This document shows, in pieces, positions 1 to 10,059 of a stretch of 64,000 bases of DNA. The stretch's first letter is position 1. Every line of letters begins with the position of its first letter. Source of the stretch: Dermatemys mawii (Eukaryota > Chordata > Testudines > Dermatemydidae); the NCBI GenBank assembly GCA_007922305.1, contig ML677334.1, forward strand, positions 55,664,720-55,728,719, given 5' to 3'. Under the pieces are notes generated by a model that was not told the DNA's origin, did not search any database, and saw only the letters and a program-made list of their open reading frames with translations. Made by a program: the position numbers and the translations under genes.

Positions 1-4
1 GAAA

Positions 5-160
5 TTGAAACTAGATAAATTAAGATTGGAAATAAGGAACACGTTTTTAACTGTGAGAGTAATTAACCAGTGGAACAATTTTCCAAGCACTGTGGTGAAT
101 TCTTCATCACTGAATTTTAAAACCAAGATTAGAGGTTTTTCTAAAAGATCTGCTCTAGGA
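5..160 (+). mobile_element. CR1-type LINE, C-terminal end of pol (fragment)
   Basis: The plus-strand frame from position 5 reads a short peptide with the layout of the extreme C-terminus of CR1-family reverse transcriptases: a basic start (KLDKLRLEIRNTFLTVRV), then INQWNNFP, a VVNSSSLN stretch and a FKTKI tail. CR1 pol typically ends in a pattern like 'RVVxxWNxLPxEVVxxxSLxxFKxxLD'. The window edge cuts the left side, so only the tail is seen. The open frame continues to 355 but the homology-like part ends near 160. It is a dead 5'-truncated copy. Family call is by motif pattern only. Confidence 0.6.
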
Positions 161-1097
161 ATTGGTTTGGGGCAGTTTGATGGCCTGTGTTATAAAGAGC
201 TGGGGAGTCGGGAGCCCAGGCTCCAGCAGTTAGCTGCGGAGTGGGTAGTTGAGAGCCCGCAGTATCCTGGGGGAACCTATCCTCGTTTTTTGTCACTTTC
301 AGGGCTCCAATCAGGACCTGTGAAATTGACAAGGATGACAGCCAACAGCCCATGAAACTAATGCAGAGTCTAGGCAGAGTAGATGTTATGATGTTGGTGT
401 AGTAGGGCATTTACATTGGCTGGAGCAAGGCTGTAGTGTAGACGCTGACATAGTCAGATGGACCTAAGCTGCCTACCTCAACCTAACTCTGTACTGTAGA
501 CCAAGCCACAATCTCTCCTAGGCTGCTCCAGGGTCAGTGCAACAACAGGCTGTTCTTTACAAAGGGCAGATTGCAAACTGACAATCCAATCAGAGTGTTT
601 ATGGACTTTTCAGTTAATGTTTATTTAAGGTATTGAAAATGTAAAGTGCTATTTTAAGAGCCAAGTATTACATTAAGGCATTACACAAATGAATAGTCAG
701 GCTCTGTTTATCAAGAGAAGGTGAATTCCATCCTGTAAAGCTTCATAGAAAAACAGAGTAGCCCTGCATTGTTTCAGCTACATTTTTACTAGTATTATCT
801 TAAGTGTTTGCTTTGTTTATGCACATGTAACCCGCTAATGAGTGTGTTACTGGTTCCCCTCTGTGCTGATCCACAGAGGATATGAGTTGTTCCAGCTCTT
901 AGTTACAGAGCTGTAACTTTACTCATGCTGGAGCTGCTCATGTGTTTTGCTCTGGAGGACCTGGGTGTATCAGCCAGCATGACGGCCATCACACACATCT
1001 TCTCTTTTAACATCCTATGGGCATGGATATGCCAGTGTGGCGATGACACTGAAATGTGAACTGTGATTGCTAAGAAGATTGGCTTTATGGCCTAAAG
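161..1097. other. Intergenic, nothing assigned
   Basis: No exon-like open frame with splice signals, no clear terminal repeats and no structural RNA was recognised in this stretch. Base composition is ordinary and moderately AT-rich. Confidence 0.5.
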
Positions 1098-1345
1098 GGT
1101 AGTGCAGTGGACTGGGAATCAAGAGACATCAGTTCTATTTCTCACTCTGCCACTGATCTGCTGTGTGTGAACATGGGCAAGTCATTTCACTTTCATGCCT
1201 CAGTTTTCCCTCATGGCCTTTGCCTGCCTTGTCTATTTAGAGTGTTAGCTCCCTGGGGCATAGACTCTCTCTTACTATACCTACCTAGTGAAATAGGACC
1301 CCAACCTGAATTACGGTCGTTAGCAATACTAATACTAAAGACTGC
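1098..1345 (+). repeat. MIR-like (CORE-type) SINE, near full length
   Basis: The stretch follows the classic order of an amniote tRNA-derived CORE/MIR-like SINE on the plus strand. It has a 'gtgcagtggactgggaatca' head, a degenerate B-box-like 'agttctattt', then the 'gccactgatctgctgtgtg' and 'gggcaagtcatttcac' core, then 'cctcagtttt'. An L2-like tail follows with 'agagtgttagctccctgggg'. No poly(A) is visible and it is well diverged, so it is old. Sister copies lie at 21765, 35525, 39260, 54640 and 55440. Confidence 0.7.
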
Positions 1346-1599
1346 ACTAAGAAACTTTGCTTAAATTTTAGAAATTCATTCTTTTCTAACTAAAATTATG
1401 TCAGTGATTACAAGTGAGCGCAGCAAACAAAGCAAATGCAGGATTACTACAAACAACACTCCACGTGTCACTTGTTTCCATGTTTTGGGAATCTCACAAA
1501 TATTTGAACAGTCATCTCTATAGCAAGCTGGAGACTCTCAGCCCTGCTATGGCACAGCTGCCTGTAGCTCAAACAGACATTGGATGTCTAAGAAGAGCT

Positions 1600-1719
1600 C
1601 TGGATGGCTCAAAAACTTGTTTCTCTCACCACAGAAGTTGGTCCAATAAAAGATATTACCTCACCCACCTTGTCTTTCTAATATCCTGGGACGGACACAT
1701 CTACAACTCCCCTTCATAA
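1600..1719 (+). repeat. Dispersed-repeat-like fragment
   Basis: The run around 'ttggtccaataaaagatatt' followed by a 'cctcacccaccttgtctttc' segment resembles a short dispersed repeat that I associate with reptile genomes. No terminal repeats were identified, so boundaries are approximate and the class is unknown. The open frame through it (from 1414) is not considered coding. Confidence 0.35.
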
Positions 1720-1939
1720 AACTTGTGTGACAATCAGCTGTTGTAGAATGCCTGCACATGTTGTCCTAGGCTTTTCTCCCCAATTTTGTTTTGGTTTCAA
1801 AATGTAATTCAACCCAATCTTGCAAGAAACACACATCTATTATAGTTCTTCAGGGGAAAATAATCTATCACTTATAAGCCAACCCAGACCTATGACTTGG
1901 TTGGATGGAAACATCCAGTGCAGTGCTTCCCAATCTTTT

Positions 1940-2260
1940 CTAGAGAGTGACTAGGGTTGTCAGGCATCTGGTTTTCGACCAGAAAGCCCAGTGAACCCTC
2001 CTGCACTCCAAATCGCTCATTCCCCCACCCCATCCCAACCCTCTGCCCCAGCCCAGAGCCCTCTGCTGAACCCCAAACCCCTCATCCATGGCTCCACTCC
2101 CAGAGCCCTTCCCCCCTGCTCCATCCCAACTTCTTCTCAGCCCAGTGAAAGTGAGTGAGGGTGGGGGAGAGTGACTGGGGGGCGGAGGGATGGAGAAGGC
2201 AGGGGTGGGGCCGCAGAGGAGGGGCAGGTCCTCAGAGAAGGCACAGGGCAGGGGTGTTCC
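1940..2260. repeat. C-rich/G-rich dispersed-repeat-like block
   Basis: From 'ctagggttgtcaggcatctg' the plus strand is strongly C-rich up to about 2145, then becomes G-rich. Imperfect recurring units contain 'cccagagccc'. The composition and the 'ctagggttgtcagg' start resemble a large GC-rich repeat also seen at about 55990-56850. Open frames on both strands here are by-products of low complexity and are not listed as genes. It abuts the CpG island to its right. Confidence 0.4.
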
Positions 2261-2479
2261 CCTTTGTGTGATTAGAAAGTTGGCAGCGCTAACAGTGACC
2301 CCAATTACAAGCCAAGTTTCAGAACCTAAAGAACAGGAGGGTGGTTGCAGCTCCCTGGCTTGGGAAGCCCAGGGCGAGTGAATGAATCTCTCCTTCCCCT
2401 GCCATTGCCTCTCTGGAGGAGGGGAAGAGGGATGAGTGGTGCCCTGGAGGTAGCCCACCCCCTGCTGGCCCGCTCCCAC

Positions 2480-3345
2480 CACAGTACTTGCAGCAATACT
2501 GGGCCCCGCCGCCGAGACCGCTTAAAACCGCGATCTCCATCTCCCCGGGTTATTCGGGGAGCAAAGGCTGCAAGAGCCACCAAAGGCAGCGCCCTTCTGC
2601 AACAAGCCCCGTCCCCCGACCCACCGAGCGGTGGAGTCGAGAGGCAGCCTGCGGCTCCTGACGCACTTCGCACACAAAGGGATTTCTAGGGCCCCCGTGC
2701 AACACCTCGCCTCTGACCTTTCCGTGACCGCCCCGCAGCCCCGCGTGGTTTAACGGGTCACGCTCTGCACAGACTAAACCCCCACCCCGCTACCAGACAT
2801 CCCCCTGCTCCCCAAAACTTCCTCGGCCAAGATCAGGCGGCAAATACCTCTCCCCGCCCCTGCCTCGCTCGGGGAACCGACCGCCGGCTGCCCGGGGAGC
2901 GGGAAACAAACCCCCCCCCGCATGCAACTCACGAGCGAGCGGGGACGCCGGGCGGGGAGCCCCGGCGCAGCGGGGATGGTCGGGGGAGGCGTTCAAGGCG
3001 CCGCTCGTGTGTTGGGGAGGAAGCGGGGCTGGGGAAGAGAACAAGCAGCGGGCTCCTGGGTGCAGGACACTGGGGAGGGCGACGAGGCGCTTCCACTTGT
3101 AGCTTCTTCCCTCCCCAGCCGCAGCTGCCCCGGCTTCATGCTGGCAACAGGCGCTCCCAGAAATTTAACCCCCTCGGCGCCGCTCCGTGGGGGGCGACGG
3201 ACTGGGCCCCCGCTGGCTCCCGCGCAGCCCGGCCCCAGAGCAAAGCGGGGTTTGTTGCTCTGAACGGCTTGTGCCGGCTCCTGCTAATTTCTTTCAAGTC
3301 GCCTTGCCGAGCCAAGCGGGGAAGCGCCTGGGTGAGTGCTCGCTG
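2480..3345. promoter_or_regulatory. CpG island, candidate promoter of an unidentified gene
   Basis: This is the only dense, non-repetitive CpG-rich block in the window, with clusters such as 'ccccgccgccgagaccgc', 'gacgccgggcggggagcccc' and 'gcaccgctc'-like runs. Flanking DNA is AT-rich. CpG islands in vertebrates usually mark promoters. Two good donor-like sites lie in it: plus strand CTGG|gtgagt with the intron starting at 3332, and minus strand GCTC|gtgagtt with the intron starting at 2932. Either could end a non-coding first exon. In human, AQP4 (same strand as CHST9) and an antisense lncRNA lie on this side of CHST9, but no coding sequence of either was recognised. Assignment to a gene is inference only. 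Confidence 0.55.
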
Positions 3346-4850
3346 GGGTTTGGGGTAGGGCTGGGAGGTGCTGAGTGCGTTGGCTCAGGGGCGAGCTATT
3401 TTTCCCCCACCTGCCCTTTCCCCTCTTCAGACTTCCTTCGTGGCTCTACAAGTGGCAGGAAAAATACAGTCCGAATACTCTCTTATAAACACATCTAATC
3501 ACAGAAGATCAAAACCCCTCCCCGCCCCACGGCACCCCATGCCTGCCCGGGCCACCTTTGCAATTTCTAAACATCTCAAGTCCACTGAACAGACTCAGGC
3601 TTAGCAAGACACTTACCCCCAGCTTCTTGCTGCTGGTCTGCCACTCATTCCTTCCCTGGACGGTGTGCCGTGGCGACAGAGCTCTCTCTAAGAGCCAGGA
3701 GCACAGTCCTGAGTGCACTGGGAGTCAGATTACGGCTACTTGTCTGATTGGGTTTTTGGAGTGGAGGGGTGGAAAGATTTTGAACCATGTGGCAAGTCAC
3801 TAAGTTATATTTGAACTCTAAATAATTTCCCTTTACCTGCTCATCCTTTTAGGCACTGTTTAGAAACTGCCATCGTTGTTAATGATGGAAACATTTATAT
3901 AATGCATCTGGTTTGCTGCATCTTATAAACGAGAGTAAGAAACAAACAGCAGCAGAAACTCCACCTTCCATTGCAGCAGAGGCTTTACCATAACTGGAAT
4001 GAAGAAAAATTGGAAACAAAATTATGCATTTGTTAGGTGGTGATTGGTACTGTCAGAGTATAGGGTTTTAGTCCTATATGGTTGACATCTATTACTTAGT
4101 TATTTGCAATCTAAACTTTATTCTGCAGCTGACTACCAGGCAATATTATTGTTATAAAATAACTCTAGGTATATCATTATAACTAGAATTACTGCAAACC
4201 ATAGGCACCAGCAAACACTTCTTCAGGTCGCTGAGGTCACTGAAGTTTGGCCCATGGTGGGATCACAATGAAGATTGAAAAAAAATGGTAAAACTGGGGA
4301 AGACAGACCACTGAGCTACTGAGAAATTCAAACTGTTTCCACTTTGTGAAAGAACTGTTGGAAACTACAGAAAAACATTAAGTACCAGGTCACTATAGCG
4401 TTATTCTGCACAAGATTATTTTTGGAAGGGGCTTAGTGTGCATGTCTATATAAACTGAGACTTCAAAAAGCAGGAAGGGGGGAATGGATCAAAGCACCAA
4501 GACAACACTTTCTAGTGGCTTTTGGCCCCTGAGTGCATTATAGATGTAATTTGCATGTTCATATTCTATAGGAGAGCTTTTTAAATATGAAATTGTATGG
4601 TTTTTAAAAGCATGTTAAAAATGACATGCATACAGGAAATACACGTATTTGTTATCAAAGCTATAATAAGCTTCACAATTCATTCTGTGGTTGCCAGCAT
4701 GTTCCAGGCTGATGACAATGTTTTGGGAAGTCTTTCTGATCATGAGAGCTGAAGAGGCATTTGGGAAGGTGCAGAAGCATGGATAGAGCCCTACCGCCAC
4801 CATTTTGGACTGCCTTCTCTTTTGCTGGGAGATTTTGGTCTGTAAAGGGG
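3346..4850. other. Intergenic, or first intron of an unknown transcript
   Basis: No supported exon or mobile element was recognised. If the plus-strand donor at 3332 is used, this would be intronic. A plus-strand TATAAA occurs near 3483, but its position downstream of the CpG island gives it no particular weight. Confidence 0.4.
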
Positions 4851-6190
4851 TGGCACCCACCTCTCATGGGCGCCCCCGATCAAGTGTGTGTGCGTGCCTG
4901 CAGTGTTTTTTCTGCTCCTGGTGCATGCAGAGTGCGAATCAGCCAGAGGGCTGAGTCATCGAAGAGTCACCTGACAAGCATAAGGGGCACCAGGAGCAGA
5001 AGAAAAACTGCAGGCACACACAAATCCCTTCCGGGGTACACAGTCCACAGTGTCCGCAATGTTCTGCAGCCCTCCCTGGGCTGAGTCTTCTAAAACAGTC
5101 CTACAGGCCCCACTGCAGTACCCTCACTTGCTCCAGCTAGATTGCAAGGTTCCTCCTACCCTCGAATTGAGCAGCGCCCTGAGGGCTTCTTCCCTGGGGA
5201 CTCCTTGCCTCTACTTAAGTCCTCAGTGACCCCAGCCTTCCTGCTGAGTCACCCCTCTTGGACTCAGTTCACTGACCACAGCTCCTTGCTGAGTCAGTCC
5301 AAGTGCAGCCCCCTTCCCTGAAGTCTAACAGTTCTAATTTCCTTCCTTAGGGCATAATCACTTTCTCTTGTGGCTGGTGTTGGAGGGATGGGACCCAGCT
5401 CGACCCAGTGCTCCAGGTCCCAACCCAGGGACCTTTTAAGTATAACAACCTTGTGCTGCGTCTCTTTACTAACTGCTGCTCTGCATTTCCCTGGGCCACT
5501 TCCCTGTGGCCCATCTTAGGGTAGGGATTGGTGGGTAGTATTTGATGTATCGGGGATTGATTTATCACACCTTGCCTAGACACGATAAATCGATCCCCGA
5601 AAGTGTTCCCATCGACTCTGGAACTCCAGCTCCGCAAGAGGAATAAGCGGAGTTGACAGGGGAGCCGCTGTGGTCAACCCACCGCCGTGGGGATGGCCAG
5701 GTAAGTTGAACGCGAATAGCGTAGCTGAAGTTGCGTACCTTAGTTTGAACTTCCCCTCACTCCCCTCTGCTAGTGTAGCCCTGGCCTAAGTTCAGTTCCA
5801 GCAGCCAGCCAGAAGGTCCTTCCTCACTCTCCCAGTCTCTGCCAGTAACTACCTACTTAGTCCCAGCAGCAAGCCAGGTGCCATTCTTGGGCTCCCTGCT
5901 TCCCTGCCAGCAACTGATCTGTCTAGTCCTTTCAGCTCTTGCAGTTAGCCAAGAGCACCTTTTACTACCCTGGTCTCTGCCAGCAAGCTGAACTCATGCT
6001 AGCCCGGCAGCTCTTGTTATACCAATGTGGTGGGTCCTGATTGGCTGCCCCCTGCAGTCTCTTTCCTGATTGGTTATATCCCAGGCTGCTTCTCTATACA
6101 GCATGGAGGACCCTTTTTGCTTCTCTTTTCTGGGGCAGGATGTGGCAAGGTCAAGTCCATCCTGTCACAGGGCCCCTATTATGCTGCACC
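4850..6190. repeat. Unclassified dispersed-repeat-like block with foldback
   Basis: This GC-richer block differs in composition from its flanks. It contains a foldback (arms about 4885-4925 and 4985-5021), recurring 'ctgctgagtca' and 'cagcagccagcc'-type motifs, and paired CCAAT-like 'gattggctgcc' and 'gattggttat' motifs near 6040-6075. The promoter-like motif set would fit an LTR or similar element, but I could not define TG...CA ends or a target-site duplication. A PIF-like MITE fragment (5546-5786) lies inside it. Confidence 0.35.
5546..5786 (+). mobile_element. PIF/Harbinger-like MITE, left-truncated copy
   Basis: This copy shares the diagnostic internal segment 'gacacgataaatcgatcc' and the 'ccgccgtg' and 'gctgaagttgcgtaccttag' blocks with the MITEs at 27516-27818 and 60445-60732. 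Its right terminus (agtgtagccctggcc) corresponds to the shared right end, with two substitutions. The left terminal repeat is missing or too diverged to see. Confidence 0.65.
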
Positions 6191-6217
6191 TTGTGTAGTT
6201 TTTTATACCAGTGCAAA

Positions 6218-6533
6218 CAGGGCCGGCGCTACCCATTAGGTGACCTAGGCAGTTGCCTAGGGCACCCGAATTCGGAGGGCGGGTTTTTGCCCCCCTCAGC
6301 GGCAATTCGGCGGCAGCTCAACAGGCTGTCAGGCATCCTAGCATCCGCCAAATTGCCACTGAAATGCACGTAGCGTGTTGAACTGCCACTGTATTGCCGC
6401 TGAGAATTCGGCAACAGCTCAACAAGTTGACTGGCTGTTGGCGGCATTTCGGTGGAAAACTAGGACTGCGGATGCTGGCGCCCCCCCTCTGCGCTTGCCG
6501 CCTAGGGCGGAACAATACCTTGCGCCGGTCCTG
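6218..6533 (+). mobile_element. hAT MITE with exact 8-bp target-site duplication
   Basis: The element begins CAGGGCCGGCGCTAC and ends with the inverted counterpart TTGCGCCGGTCCTG. It is flanked on both sides by the identical octamer AGTGCAAA (6210-6217 and 6534-6541). An 8-bp duplication with CAGGG-type ends is the hallmark of hAT transposons. At 316 bp with no open frame it is non-autonomous. Related 'cagggccggc' ends occur at 63122-63941. Confidence 0.85.
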
Positions 6534-6541
6534 AGTGCAAA

Positions 6542-8165
6542 GTGGATGTAATTTAAAACACTACCAACTCAAACCATACTTGTGTTAAGTGACTACGCCT
6601 GGTGCACGGTAGTAGATCAGGCCCACATATGAATACTTGTTAGAGATTGTAGTAAGCAGTAGATGATAAAATGCTAGCATACATGTGTTTTAGCATGTGT
6701 GTGTACCTACCTACAGTCAAATGGCCAAGGGTATCAAATCAGGAAATGCAAGAGGTGTTTGTGAGTCAGAACCAAAAGTAAAACAACTGATTTAGTGCTT
6801 GAATGTCTTGTTCTCAGGGTTTCATTTGATTATATCCAGCATCAGTCAGCAAGTAGCACAGCTCTAACTGTACAGCTCTGCTTTTATGCTTAGGACATTG
6901 GGTAAGGGTTTTTCAGGTCATGCCATTCACAATCTGACACAGTCAGTGATTCTAGAAACTTAACCTCCTCATAGCATCACATTAACAAGTAATCCCATTT
7001 TACATTCACCACACTATCTTTTTTAAATATCAGAGCTGCAAGTAGCTTCTGCATCTCCTCCTACATGAAGGGGATTGAGACTGGGCATTCCTCTACACAG
7101 GACTTTATCCATGTAGCCCTGGTCCTGTTCCCTCTCCCTCCACTGCCACACCCCATCGACAAACCTCTCTCAGTACTAACAGACAAGGGAGCCCCTCAGA
7201 AGTAGATTCTTTGCATGGACTTTCCTTCTCCATCTGTATAGTTCACCTGCACCAGTTCTGCTGTATTCAGTACCTTTGGCACTTGCTGAAGGGGAGCGGA
7301 GGGGGAGAGCAAGGATGGGGAGAGATTTCATTTCACTACACTTCAACACAACTTTGTCACTGCAATTCCTCCAACCTTTCTTTTTCCTTTAACACACAGA
7401 AATAATTTTCCGGGTGCTTCAGTCCACCACATACAAATGGACATCTACATCACAAAACCCATCATCATGACTGACATTCTTCATCACAGTCTTGGTAGAG
7501 AGGCCAAGGAAGGAATTGGCATGGAGACTGAAATATCCTTTCATTCCCAGAGGTCATTCCATATCCAAATTGAGGGGTGTGAGGTAGCTTGCACAGTCTC
7601 TCTACATAATGCACCTGTTCTGTGGCTAAATTGAGGAATTACCTTCTAATGGCTGTCAAACCAGCAATTTTCACACTCCCTAAATTAATTTAGCAAAACA
7701 CAAGGCCCTTTTCTTGTGTGTGTCTGGTGTCTAATCTGAGTGATCTGCCATTCGACCAGCATACTGAATGAAGATGAATATTAAACGTAATCAAAAAATG
7801 GGAGACTCACAAGAGAGAACATTAATAGCCTGTGTCACCACTATTACTCAGACAGGTTTTATGGAATGTTACCAACACTCAGAGAGACATTCCTGCTGCT
7901 TCTTTGTCCAGCATAGCTAAAAATTAAGGGTAAAAGAGTTTGAGGAGCAAGTGGTGTTCTCGTCCATCCTCCCTGTTCAAGGAAAAGGCCTGTCAAGGGA
8001 CTATCGAATCATAGACATAAATGCATGGTTATGCCAGTGGTGTCGGTGAGAGGCCTTTGGCTTCTTTGACAAGGAGCTGATGTTCCAGGAAAGAGGATTA
8101 CTGTGCTGCAATGGGCTCCATCTATCAAATACTAGGAGGAGCATCTTTGGTCAATGTCTAGCTAA
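6542..8165. other. Intergenic, nothing assigned
   Basis: No exon, structural RNA or mobile element with definable ends was found. The part from about 7975 to 8165 may belong to the CR1 fragment that follows, but no coding match was seen there. Confidence 0.45.
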
Positions 8166-8169
8166 ACTG

Positions 8170-8365
8170 ATAAGGAGAGTTTATGAAGAAAATTATTACT
8201 TACGGAATTACAGAGACTTGGTGGGACAACTCCCATTATTGGAGTACTAGCATTGAGGGGTACCACTGGTTCCAAAAGGATGGGTATGGGGAAAAAGGAG
8301 GAGGTGTTGCACTGTTTATCAAGAATGTATACACTTGCTCTGAGGTCCCAGGGGAAGTGAGCTGA
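8170..8365 (+). mobile_element. CR1-type LINE, endonuclease-domain fragment
   Basis: The plus-strand frame 8183-8365 reads ITETWWDNSHYWS, then GYHWFQKDGYGEKGGGVALF. LINE apurinic-type endonucleases of the CR1/L2 group carry an 'ITETWWD' motif followed by a 'GYxLFRKDRxGRxGGGVAL' motif, so the order and spacing fit. Flanking sequence holds no continuing reverse-transcriptase frame, and the frame closes at 8365. It is a dead internal fragment. Confidence 0.75.
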
Positions 8366-8529
8366 CTTTAAGCTCCCCAGATACCCTAGTTCTCACACAA
8401 TTATTTTAGAATTTATCATTTTTTACACATCACAACAAAAATGGAAGCTTGTTTTAACCACAGCTTTCTCCACTTCTTGAGCACCTTACAGGGAGTAGTT
8501 AAGGAGTCACTGTTTTGAGTACAATTTGG

Positions 8530-8650
8530 ATAGCATTGTTAAAAGTGCCTAAGTGAGGTAGGAGCCTAAGTCTCTTTTGAAAAAGTAGGAGTGTAAATCC
8601 CATTGATTTTCAGTGAGACTTAGGCTCTTGAGTCCAAGTTTTTTTTTGCA
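8530..8650. repeat. Short inverted-repeat dispersed element
   Basis: Two perfect 13-bp inverted arms (GAGCCTAAGTCTC at 8562-8574 and its complement at 8615-8627) flank a 40-nt spacer. The 'gtgcctaagtgaggtaggag' motif resembles palindromic dispersed repeats of sauropsids. Function and class are unknown. Confidence 0.45.
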
Positions 8651-8969
8651 TCTGGGATGTAACTGCTTCTGATTATCTATTGTTCTTTTAGAAACACAAT
8701 TCTACTTGCAGAAACTTTGTGTCCTTTTAAAATCAGATTGAAGACCACATTCCCTCATAAAAATAAAGTTATCAACTCTTCTCCTAATCTTAAGTACTTA
8801 CATGAGTTCCATTACCAGAGTCTCTCTGTACCTCATGATCTGTCTTGTATATGTCAGTATTTAGTTGTTGTTACATAAATATTAGAAAAATTCTCTATTA
8901 ATTTTCCCAGTTTGTTTAACTTTAACTTTGGTTATAAAAATCAGTTTCACTGTTTTGTTGATGGTCAGT

Positions 8970-9615
8970 TGTACTTCCAGTCTCATAGACTGGTAGAGAT
9001 GTAGGGCTGGCAGGGACCTTGAGAAGTCATCAAATCCAGCCCACAGACTTAGGCAGGACCAAGTAAACCTAGACCATCTCTGACAGGTGTTTGTCCAACT
9101 TACAAACCTCCAGTGATGGGGGTCCCACAAGCTTAACTATTAGTTAGAAAGTTTTCCCCAATATCTAACCTAAATCTCCCTTGCTGTAGATTAAGCCTAT
9201 TGATTCTTGTCCTGCCTTCAGTGGACATGGAGAACAATTGATTACTGTTCTCTCTATAACAGCCCTTAACATATTTGAACAATGTTATCAGATTTATTCC
9301 CCCCTCCCCCTCCACAGTCTTCTTTCTTCAAGGCTAAACATGCCCCGTTTGTTTTAACCTTCCATCACAGGTCAGAATTTCTAATCTTTTATCATTTTTG
9401 TTGCTCTCCTCTGGACACTTTCCAATTTACTGCAGCTGAGGCCTCAGTAGTGCTAAATATAGTGGGACAATCACCTCCTGCATCTTACATACAACACTCC
9501 TGTTAATACATCCGTGAATGATATTAACCTTTTTTGCAATTGCATCACCGTGTTGACTTATATTCAACTTGTGATCCACCACAACTCCCAGATCCTTTTC
9601 AGCAGCACTACCAGG
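8970..9615 (-). mobile_element. CR1 LINE, pol C-terminus and 3' end
   Basis: On the minus strand, frames within 9133-9315 read RINRLNLQQGRFRLDIGENFL, which is the pattern that precedes the C-terminal RVVxxWN segment of CR1 pol. The plus strand shows the familiar antisense CR1 text: 'ttgctctcctctggacactt', 'gatccttttcagc', and 'catagactggtagagatgta' at the element's 3' end near 8985. The copy is 5'-truncated near 9615 and carries stops and frameshifts. Confidence 0.85.
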
Positions 9616-9699
9616 TTAGCACAAGTGTAAAGCACAGCAGTGCTCATGTAGTAGCTTGACACTCCCATATGCAGTGCACTGGGTGAAGATCACGTAATC

Positions 9700-10045
9700 T
9701 AGGGGTAGACAACCTGAGCCTGAGAAGTAGCCAGAATTTACCAGCATCTCCCGCTCCCTCCCCATCAGCTGTTTCATAGAGTGCAGGAGGCTGAGAAGGA
9801 AGAGGAGCAAGGAGGAGGAGGATCCAGGGCATCGTAGGATCAGAGGAAGGAATAGGAAGGGGTAGAGTGGGGGGTGGAGGGGCAGGGCCTGTGGCAGAAC
9901 CAGGCGTTGAGCAGTGAGCACCCCCCAGCATATTGGAAAATTGATGCCCGTAGCTCTAGCCCCAGAGTCGGTGCCTATACAAGGAGCCGCATATTAACTT
10001 CTGAAGATCCGCATGTGGCTCTGGAGCCACACATTGGCCATCCTG
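9700..10045. mobile_element. hAT MITE with near-perfect 8-bp duplication
   Basis: The left end is TAGGGGTAGACAACCTG and the right end is TTGGCCATCCTG. The first base is probably a mutated C of a CAGGGG terminus. The flanking octamers are ACGTAATC (9692-9699) and ACCTAATC (10046-10053), differing at one base. The interior has a long purine-rich run (about 9780-9880) that opens spurious frames on both strands, and 'ggagccgcat' and 'gtggctctggagccacac' near the right end. It is non-autonomous. Confidence 0.75.
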
Positions 10046-10059
10046 ACCTAATCTGTCCA

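Noticed and set aside
1940..2482. 180-codon minus-strand frame
   Set aside because: Gly/Pro/Ser-rich translation of a C-rich repeat, no domain.
2326..2689. Overlapping ~115-codon frames on both strands at the CpG island edge
   Set aside because: Open frames are expected from high GC content. No conserved motif or splice logic supports either as coding.
3483..3488. TATAAA as a promoter
   Set aside because: Lies downstream of the CpG island and its plus-strand donor, and such hexamers are common in AT-rich DNA.
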